DNA from: Arbacia lixula
Taxonomy: Eukaryota > Echinodermata > Echinoidea > Arbacioida > Arbaciidae
DNA length: 64,000 nucleotides
Assembly (NCBI GenBank): GCA_963669155.1
Contig: OZ022596.1
Location: forward strand, 12,479,224-12,543,223
Reading direction: 5' to 3'
Made by a program: the position numbers and the translations under genes. Below the pieces are notes generated by a model. The model searched no databases. It was not told where the DNA came from and saw only the letters and a list, made by a program, of their open reading frames with translations. Shown in pieces: positions 56,140-64,000 of this stretch (position 1 is the first letter of the stretch; each line of letters opens with the position of its first letter).

Positions 56140-56315
56140 GCATGAATGGACTGCGCTCGGGTACACTTCCTTCGATCTATGATGACCGCCGACTCATGAA
56201 AAATCAAGACATTCAGGTGTTTCAAACAATTAGTGCTTCCTCTGAATAACAAAATAAAATCTAAATTAATGTTGTTTGAATGAAAATAAAATCTGTTTTG
56301 AGAAATATCGAGGTA
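56140..56315 (+). mobile_element. F12 repeat, second copy
   Basis: ATCTATGATGACCGCCGACT, AAGACATTCAGGTGTTTCAA and TTCCTCTGAATAACAAAATA. It is followed at 56333-56380 by three tandem TTCGGAATxACGAAC units. Confidence 0.7.
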
Positions 56316-56992
56316 TAGGCAATTTACGTGTTTCGGAATTACGAACCTTCGGAATAACGAACCTTCGGAATATCGAACTGTAACCGAAATGCATAGTTCT
56401 CTTGTGCCACACAAAATGCTGCTCTATGGGATTTGTGTGTATTTTAGGTGGAGGAATACTGACACACATATGTAGAGATAAATGCAAATATTTACTAATA
56501 GACCAGTTCGTAATGACACCATGGTTGGACAATCCGCTGAATAAATACTACTAGAGTGTTGACTGGGATGATTTTATGAAGCTGTGTTAGATGATGGATA
56601 TACATTTTACAGTGTGCCCGGAACAACAATAGAAGGAGGTGCTCATGGCGGAATGTTCTTTCATTACCTTCTCACGGCTGAATTGCTGTTGCCATATTTT
56701 GCATGATAATACAATGAAAGTGGTCGACTATCTAATGAATTCCCATTTGACTCTGTGAATAGTGAAATTGACCTAAGGTCATTTTCTACCAGCAATAATC
56801 TGCTCATGGACAAATTGCAAATACGAAGACCGCCCGACGTGTTGATTATTTCTGCGCGTAGCTTAAGTTACACTTCCTGTCACAGCACGAGAAAGAATTC
56901 TGTGCCGTTGGATTCATGTATATTACACCTGCAAAGGAATGAAAGGAACGGGTTAATATCACACAGTGCGACTTGCTCGGGTGACCACTTAC

Positions 56993-57158
56993 AGGCCACC
57001 GAAAATGACACGATCCGATCTGTCGTGCGATTCTGCGACTGGCTGAATCGGAGCAGCCGGTAACTGGATTTGTGCATGAAGGTGACGTCACATTTTCAAT
57101 TGTAGGCCCTTGCGACTGTAGAATCGTGGTACACTCGTACGTCAGCTGTGGCCTTAAC
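56993..57158 (+). mobile_element. F3 element
   Basis: GCCACCGAAAATGACACGAT, TCTGCGACTGGCTGAATCG, TGACGTCA at 57083 and a GTCAGCTGTGGCCTT end. Confidence 0.8.
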
Positions 57159-57501
57159 AGTTTGTGTGCCAAATACATTTGTGCTCTACTGGTCAATGGC
57201 ACTTGCAGTGTTAAGATATCTAATGCTACAGCGATATTTTATTGGGCGTCCCTATTCAACCCCCACGCGCGTCATTACGTGTAACGTTGGCAATAATTTG
57301 ATTTACACCCATGAGCTAAATGCGTAAGCGAGAACAAAGTACCAGTGGTAGGCCTAACTGTGTACACAGCCCACCTGGCAATTTCTGAAAAATATACACG
57401 ATCGTGTACTTGAGTTTGATTCTAGAATAGTTATGCCGCCCCCGCATGCGGGCACTTTCATGATTCAGTGACATATAACGAATATAAAACTTCAATGTTA
57501 T

Positions 57502-57595
57502 TTAACTCGTCATGTGCCACGCGTGCATTTTTCTTTTGTTTTCCATTGGTGCACATCACACAGAACATCGGTTTGCCTGGAAGACAAAGGATTAA
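57502..57595. mobile_element. F5 element, TTAA-bounded
   Basis: TTAACTCGTCATGTGCCACG at the left and TTTGCCTGGAAGACAAAGGATTAA-type right end. Confidence 0.55.
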
Positions 57596-57926
57596 TCAAT
57601 AATCACATGCATAATCAATAAATACAAATAATGATCAACATACATATTATACCATATACCATATTATATTTTCATATATATTCTAATTTGATATGCATTT
57701 AGGCGTATAAAGTATTATTTTATCATTTACCTAGATGTATTTGTCTATTCAACAATATAGAAACATACTCTCGGTCCTACACATTTGTTTGTCTGTATTA
57801 CATGTTTTATGTCCTTTTCTTTATACAAAGGATACAAATTATGAGAAAAAGAAAAACACATTTTTATAATTAAATTATATTTAGAAATAAAATGAACCGC
57901 GTAGGCTTCCGAGCGAGATACCTCGT

Positions 57927-58006
57927 GAAACCTTCACTTATATGTTTCTTTTATCTTTCTGCTTTTATAGAAACCAACATGATTTTAGGGTGGATTATCC
58001 CTTTAA
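57927..58006. mobile_element. F1 fragment, right end only
   Basis: AAACCTTCACTTATATGTTT to GGGTGGATTATCCCTTTAA. Confidence 0.75.
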
Positions 58007-58216
58007 TTCTTAGCGTATCAGTGGAACTCCAAACGCACGCATCAGCATGGAGAGCAGTAGTTTAGTCTGAGTTAACGCAATGTGTACGTCTATGTCTGCA
58101 CACAAACTCTGAAGAGAGTAAATATATTTAGTACGCAAATGGTGAACAAAACATATCACCACGCTGAAACTAGAAAGCGACCGTCATGCATGTACACATA
58201 TCGATGGATACGTTTC

Positions 58217-58398
58217 TTAAAGGGATAGTTTATCCTGAAATCAAGTTGGTTTCAATAAAAGCAGAAACATGAAAGAAACATATTATTAGTCAAAGTTTGA
58301 TGGAGTTCCGTGAAAGGATAAGAAATGTGTTTCTTTATTAAATATATTTCTGCTTTTATTTGAAACAAATTTAATTTCAGGGTGAACTATCCATTTAA
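58217..58398. mobile_element. F1 element with internal deletion (182 bp)
   Basis: TTAAAGGGATAGTTTATCCT at the left and AGGGTGAACTATCCATTTAA at the right. The central CRE-bearing part is gone, leaving two nearly complementary ends. Confidence 0.85.
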
Positions 58399-58737
58399 AT
58401 CAACAAACCAACTTACATACCCATACCCACCACAGTTGAATCATGTGCATTGAAGACAGCATTGTAGACACTCGAGAGCGAAATATTTAGTCAATAGTGA
58501 GGAAAATGGGTGTGTGCCTGTTGTCATGGAGACGGGGGGAGGGGCACTGTGGTGGGAGCCTGCTTTGTGGATTGGGAAGGGAAGGTGAGAACAGGGTGTT
58601 GGTATAATGACTGGGCGTATTTAGAAAGGAGAAAGAAATAAAGGTTGTTCTTCATTGTGATTGCACCTCGATTTGTTGCGACTGAAGAGGTAACATTAAG
58701 AACAAAATGTTGACTGTGGGATTTGCACAATGTATAA

Positions 58738-58739
58738 AA

Positions 58740-58808
<69 letters not shown>

Positions 58809-58960
58809 AGGGAAGAGGGTGGGGGAAGCATTGAGAGAGGGGGGGGTGGTGGAGGACGACGGGAAACTGAGAGAGTGCTGTGTGTTGTTGTGGGGGGTAA
58901 CGGTTGAGAGAGGGGAGAGGGGGAGGAGGCGCAGGAGGAGGGCAAAGGGAGAGAGAAAGT
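58738..58960. repeat. (GA)n and G-rich tract
   Basis: Pure GA to about 58797, G run, then GGA/GAGG units. Confidence 0.9.
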
Positions 58961-59563
58961 GTCGTGTGGTGTGGTTGAAGTCATACCCCCTTGTTGTAAA
59001 ACAAAAGGTTCGCTGCTGCAAAAATACGCTGTATGAAAGTGTTTAGGTTGTCAGTATGGTTATTTGTTTCTTTAGTAGGGTTGGTATCACCGGTAATCCT
59101 TGGGCTTACCTTGTTTGTCTCGGAGGTTCGTTCTTGAGCAATATTTAATTTGTTACTCAACTTTCTGCCCCCCCCCCTTTCATCAACAATTACTCTATCG
59201 TATGTTTAGTGATTCCGTATTTTAATTATGTAAACCATTGATTATTTGTGATTTTTTAATTATTTCTTTAAATAAAAACAAATATATACATGTATAAACA
59301 TGTATATATGTAAAATAAATAATATGACATACCTACTTCTTCTTCATAGGAGACCTGTGTCCTTCATTTTTTTTTTTTATTTTTTTTTTAAAGGCAAACG
59401 TTTATTGCGTCTTGTGCTTGCACTGGACTGAACCGTTAAATATAAAGTAGGCTAAAAGGCATAATAAGATCATTCTTTTGTGAGAGAATGGTCTGACAAT
59501 AGAATTTAAAATGACAACCAAATAGGTTAGCCTAGCTAGACTCGTTTTCAGTAGCTAGACTGC

Positions 59564-60069
59564 AGGGATTGTTCACCCTGACGTTATTTTGGTTTCAATA
59601 AAAGGAGACATATAGAAGGTTTGATGAAAATCCGTCAAAGGATAAGAAAAATATTATTTTTTCAAGTTTGGATTTTGTGACGTCACGTGCGAGGTGCTCT
59701 TTCATAATATGTTGTGTTCATTTTGAAAAATGTCTATTTTCTCAAAATAATATGTATCTTTCATATGATATTTTACCTGTGAATTTGAAACATCATTATG
59801 AATATGTTTTTACACACATACCTATATGCCCCCCCCCAAAAAAAAAAAAAAAAAAAAAAAACACCAAAAAAACAGAGCAATTTATGGAATTATTCTGTAC
59901 ACAACATATATATGGGAAAGCATCACGCACGTGACGTCGCAAAATAAAAAAAAAATAAAATCTAATAATTGTCTTTTCCTTTGACCGATTTTCCTCAAAC
60001 CTTCACTAATATGTTTCTATCATGTGTCTCCTTTGATTGAAACCAACATAATTTCAAGGTGAGTTTTAA
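59564..60069. mobile_element. F1 element, full length
   Basis: GGGATTGTTCACCCTGACGT at the left; ATTTCAAGGTGAGTTTTAA at the right. CRE at 59678 intact, the mirror site mutated (GTGACGTCGC). A poly-A run at 59838-59861 interrupts it. Confidence 0.85.
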
Positions 60070-60599
60070 CATTTTTGCAGGGCTCTTTTAAGCATTAATC
60101 GCCCCAAGCCTCCGTGCATTTCCCCCTTCTCAGTATGCCCTTTCAAGGTTTAAAAAGAGACTATAATATGTTCAGTTTGTGCGTATATACAGTACGGAAA
60201 AACAAAATCAGCGATCACGCAAAACGACATTGTACGTGCGATGTGCATTCTATTCTATCTGAAACATGCTCGGAATTGGTAACATACGTACAAAACACGA
60301 AATACATACGAAGAAAAAAAAACACCCTTCAGAATGCTGTTGATCGCACGTAGAGACATTGCGTGACATTGGATTCTAAATGTCTGGAAAGTCACATACT
60401 TGACATAGGTAACATACGTGTAGAGAGTATGTGCTACAAGCTGAGCAGGAATCTTTTTACGAAGCGCGGGTGGTGGTAGGGGTGGGGCGAGTGTGGGGTG
60501 ATGGTTGGCGTGGAGCTGAGGATAGGGGCGAGGGAAAGGGGTGATGATTGGGGTGAGGGTTAGGGTGGAAGTTTGGAATCAAGCAGAACTGATAGGAGA

Positions 60600-61280
60600 A
60601 TGGATACGTTTAAAGCAAAACATGATTATGATGGTGGTAATGAGAATTGAGATGATGATGATTATGATGGTTATGGTGGTGATGGTGGTGATGGTGATGA
60701 TGATGGTGGTGATGGTGGTGAAGGATGGTAGTGATAATGGTGGTGACGATGGTGGTAGTGGTGATAGTGGTGATGATGATGGTGATGATGATGGTGGTGA
60801 TGGCGATAGTGGTGATGGTGGTGATGATGGTAGTGATAATGGTGGTGATGGTGATGGTGATGATGATGGTGGTGATGATGGTAGTGATGATAGTGGTAGT
60901 GATGATGTTGGGGGTGATGATGGTTATGGTAGTCATGGTGATCGTGATGGTGATGGTGATGATGGTGGTGATGGTGGCGATGATGGTGGTGACGATGGTG
61001 GTGATGGTGATGGTGGTGATAATGGTGGTGATGGTGATGATGATGGTTATGGTAGTCATGGTGATCGTGATGGTGATGGTGATGATGGTGGTGATGGTGG
61101 TGATGATGGTGGTGACGATGGTGGTGATGGTGATGGTGGTGATGATGGTGATGGTGGTGATAATGGTGGTGATGGTGATGATGATGGTTATGGTAGTCCT
61201 GGTGATTGTGATGGTGATGATGGTGATGGCGAAAGTGGTGGTGGAGATGGTGATGGTGGAAATGTCAATGAAGATGATAG
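60600..61280. repeat. GATGGT-type minisatellite with higher-order units
   Basis: GAT/GGT trinucleotides throughout. The block GGTTATGGTAGTCATGGTGA starts at 60922 and 61045 and a variant at 61186, giving higher-order periods of 123 and 141 bp, both multiples of three. The 279-codon Asp/Gly frame through it is not supported as a gene. Confidence 0.9.
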
Positions 61281-61389
61281 TGATGGTTACAAGTTTTGGT
61301 TTAACCTGCTCTCATTATTTTCTGCATCAGCATCAGCATCAATTGTGTTTGTACTTGGTACAAATGAGCCTTGGTCTTGAACAATACCA

Positions 61390-62010
61390 CATGTGTGTTG
61401 ATAACGATTATGAGGTCAAAGGTCATATAGGGGTCAAAAAGTGAACTTATATGAGGCAATGTGCATTTTTTTCGGAACATTTTGGTTTACCTCGCTCTAA
61501 TTTTTTTTCTGCGTGTTTATTAATCGCGAAATTAGGCAAGACTCATGTTTTGCAAACCACCTTGTTTTATTCAAGTTATGCATGGTAATCGTAAACAAGG
61601 CTGATATCACAGACTACGAACAGGATAAAGTGACATCTTTCCTAATAGTGGACCATTTTCAATTCTATTTTGATGCAGATGAAATCAAAATAAATTGTCA
61701 CGAATGACTACCCACAATATTGTCTTGTGTGCATTTCATGGGAGAAACAAACACTGAAAAAGATATATAAAACACAAATATGATTTGAAAGCATAATTCA
61801 TGTATTTCATTCTTCACAAATACAAATTTTATCATTAAAGCATCTCGTATAATCTGAATAGAGTTGTGGTATTACATTTACAATCAATATAAAGACCTAT
61901 AACAAAACAACGGTTACAAATTCATAGAGAAATGTTAATAGCAATAAATTCGAATCTTAAGCTTTTATGTACATTTCATAGAAATCAGTGAGGAATAAAA
62001 TACTGCTTCA
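61390..62010. other. Intergenic, no gene seen
   Basis: AT-rich with only short frames. Confidence 0.55.
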
Positions 62011-62015
62011 ATAAG

Positions 62016-62215
62016 ATACAATACCCAAGTGGTGTCGTCACATCCATTGTGAAACTGTCAGTTGATCGCAGCTAAAATGTTAATGTATGCCTATCTTAGA
62101 ACCTGCCTGTTCTATTGTAAAATCCAGGTGGACATGCATCGTCTTGTTAAGAGCAGCTGTCGGTCATGAATATTCAGTGGCGGCAAGGCACATGGTTTCA
62201 AAGAGATGAGTCCAT
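62016..62215 (+). mobile_element. F11 end joined to an F9 fragment
   Basis: ATACCCAAGTGGTGTCGTCA (F11-like) at the left. AAATCCAGGTGGACATG and AGAGCAGCTGTCGGTCATGA (F9) from about 62121. Confidence 0.55.
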
Positions 62216-62471
62216 CTTTTTAAACACCCCTTGATTAAACAAATAATTTTACTCTTCTCTTGTATTTTTTTTTACTGAGCCCTGCATGAAAATGATGTCT
62301 AAAAATGAATTTTGCAACACTACCATGATTACTACATAGTACACACAGCATCAGGTTTGATTTTCAATAAATCAAAACAGTTGTGTGTAGTTTCAAAACA
62401 TGAACTAGGTTTAAAGTTCTGTGATGGTTTCTTAATTACTTTCTCATTCAGAAATTCAGACACACCTGTGA

Positions 62472-62685
62472 CAGAGCTGCCAACATTAAAATTCAATAAT
62501 CAGGAAGATTTGGGGAAATTTCATCAGAAATCAGGGAGATGTCTATCAATGCATACATCAATGGCAATAATGGCAACAATCTATCAATTATCAGGGAGAT
62601 TGGGTGATGTGATGATATCCAAAGCAGTAATATTGGGCTATTTTGAGGGAGTCTCCTGCAAAATCAGGGAGACTTGGCAGCTCTG
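62472..62685. mobile_element. 214-bp inverted-repeat element with CTGTGA flanks
   Basis: Ends CAGAGCTGCCAACATT and AGACTTGGCAGCTCTG. CTGTGA lies immediately outside both ends (62466-62471 and 62686-62691), a probable target duplication. AATCAGGGAGA-type words repeat inside. The 144-codon frame spanning it is not a gene. Confidence 0.8.
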
Positions 62686-62699
62686 CTGTGAATCCACTA

Positions 62700-64000
62700 G
62701 CAACTGCCAGTCTTGTCGAAGCAGGTGTTGTGACCGTTCTTTGTAATCATCCTTGGAATATTTAATGAGATTTTCACTTTTGGACAAATTTGGACCTCAG
62801 ATAATCAATTCAGAAAACAATCACGAACATTGTATATCATTGAGCAGAATTTTGATCAGCTTTGTTTCTAACTACAGAATGAAATGGCAATAATGGGCAG
62901 AAATGTTGAAAGATAAGACAATAAGTTGGAATGAAGCAATAAGGAATAAATGGTAATGTATGGAGGCTGCCTTAGACATGGAATCAACCTAAGCCATGTG
63001 TAAATGTGTTCACTCCATAACATATGGAGAGATCACTCTACAAGTAGGTTCCTCCATTAAGGCATTCAAGAAAACAGTCTAATGAAAAAAAGAACTTCCA
63101 TTTTCATAATATACATACAACATGCAGAGAAATATGTCGAACTTGTTAAAGAAACAAATCATGTATATATATATATAAGTGACTTCCGTATATAGTCATA
63201 CTCCTTCAAGAATCAAGAAGTATGAAATTGACTAAACATCATACATATATCTACTATGCAGTAAAAAAATATACTCACAAAGCATAGGAATTAGCAAGGT
63301 CAGAAAGCACCATGATCACATGACTGTTTAAGTCTTCATGCACTACTATTGCAGTTTTTGCATCATTTCCAGAATAATTCCTAGAGTCTTGATGTGATGA
63401 CAGAAAAAGAGTTAGCTAAGTCTGCAGTTGGTGAAATAACGTTGGCTGCAATTAAGGTGGGCAAGTTCATGATTATTGGCTCTTTTTCAATCAACTGTCT
63501 TAATTGCATCATAATTGCATCACTGCTTCTTATCAGAGTCTTTGAGTTCTACATGCAATAGGCACGCATCTATGATTTTAGTTCATACTTTACTATTTAG
63601 TTGGTCACATTCATTTTGTGGTTAACTTTCACTTACTCTATTTCAAGGACATTTTTCATTCCTGGCAAGAGATCTCATACTTTGGGGCAATAAAGATTTT
63701 TACAGGCAATAAAGAAAGTGCAGAAATAAAGATTGTAAGTAAACGTCTTAGTTTCAAAATCCAGACTTTCAGGAGAGAGCCACACTTAAGCAAAATTTCT
63801 GAGTCAAGAGGTGAGCTCTATTTTAGGGACATTTTCACATACAGACAAAGCCGTCTATCGTGGCCACTCAAGGGAAACGGCAAAAGTGGCCACTATAGAC
63901 GGGTCAGCGGCCATTTTGATTTTGTGCATGTACAATATATTTTGCATTATGTAACCTACATGCTGCAACATAATTTGTTGCTATAGGCATGTATGTTCTT
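62700..64000. other. Intergenic, no gene seen
   Basis: AT-rich; a small repeat at about 63855-63905 with GTGGCCACT twice around AAGGGAAACGG. No supported gene at the window end. Confidence 0.5.

Noticed and set aside
60541..61380. 279-codon Asp/Gly-rich open frame
   Set aside because: It follows the GATGGT minisatellite exactly; other frames through the same repeat are also open, so coding is not supported.
62312..62746. 144-codon frame near the right edge
   Set aside because: It spans the whole 62472-62685 inverted-repeat element, so most of the frame is transposon sequence.

Overview
The window looks like nuclear DNA of a marine invertebrate, most likely an echinoderm such as a sea urchin. 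The basis is AT-rich DNA, spliced genes with small GC-richer exons, several families of short inverted-repeat transposons, and long purine or pyrimidine tracts. The species is inferred, not seen. There is no operon, CRISPR array, plasmid or phage feature.

Two protein genes are well supported. On the + strand at 4094-7747 a two-exon gene encodes a 446-residue coiled-coil plus beta-propeller protein, like the C-terminal part of TRIM/NHL proteins but without RING or B-box. On the - strand at 31719-18455 ten coding exons encode an SLC7 light-chain amino-acid transporter, closest in motifs to b(0,+)AT (SLC7A9). All nine internal junctions join in frame at GT/AG sites. The product is about 465 residues if it stops in the last exon found, or about 485 if a short final exon was missed. 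A non-coding first exon may lie near 40822-41000, where a strong donor faces the gene.

Layout: 1-4 kb holds nested fold-back repeats. 4-8 kb is the coiled-coil/propeller gene. 8-18 kb is repeats, an 800-bp pyrimidine tract, a decayed LINE fragment and TCA arrays. 18.4-31.8 kb is the transporter gene, with transposons in its introns. 32-64 kb has no gene I can support and holds tandem duplications, fold-back elements, microsatellites and a GATGGT-type minisatellite.

The main oddities are these. (1) In three of the ten transporter exons, the 3' end of the exon, with its splice donor or the donor-like 3' boundary of the last exon, is copied into downstream sequence (tandem at 34 bp, and at offsets of 144 and 352 bp). 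(2) Two fold-back elements with unrelated sequence (19379-19738 and 45309-45829) are both filled with arrays of one short palindrome. (3) The CRE octamer TGACGTCA occurs about 18 times, 12 of them inside three short-transposon families, including a copy just upstream of the coiled-coil/propeller gene. (4) TTAA-bounded elements abut and share target sites.

Working family names used below: F1 = TTAA-bounded palindromic element ending AGGGATAGTTCACCCTG; F2 = element containing GTCCGAGGTTTGTCCGAG; F3 = ~170-bp element ending near ATCGTGTCGTCTGC; F4 = element ending GGTGTTTCACCA; F5 = ~90-bp TTAA-bounded element; F7 = element ending ATGTTGCATATAG; F9 = ~380-bp repeat; F11 = element ending GAGTACCGAAGTG; F12 = repeat with GATGACCGCC. 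These are my labels, not database names.
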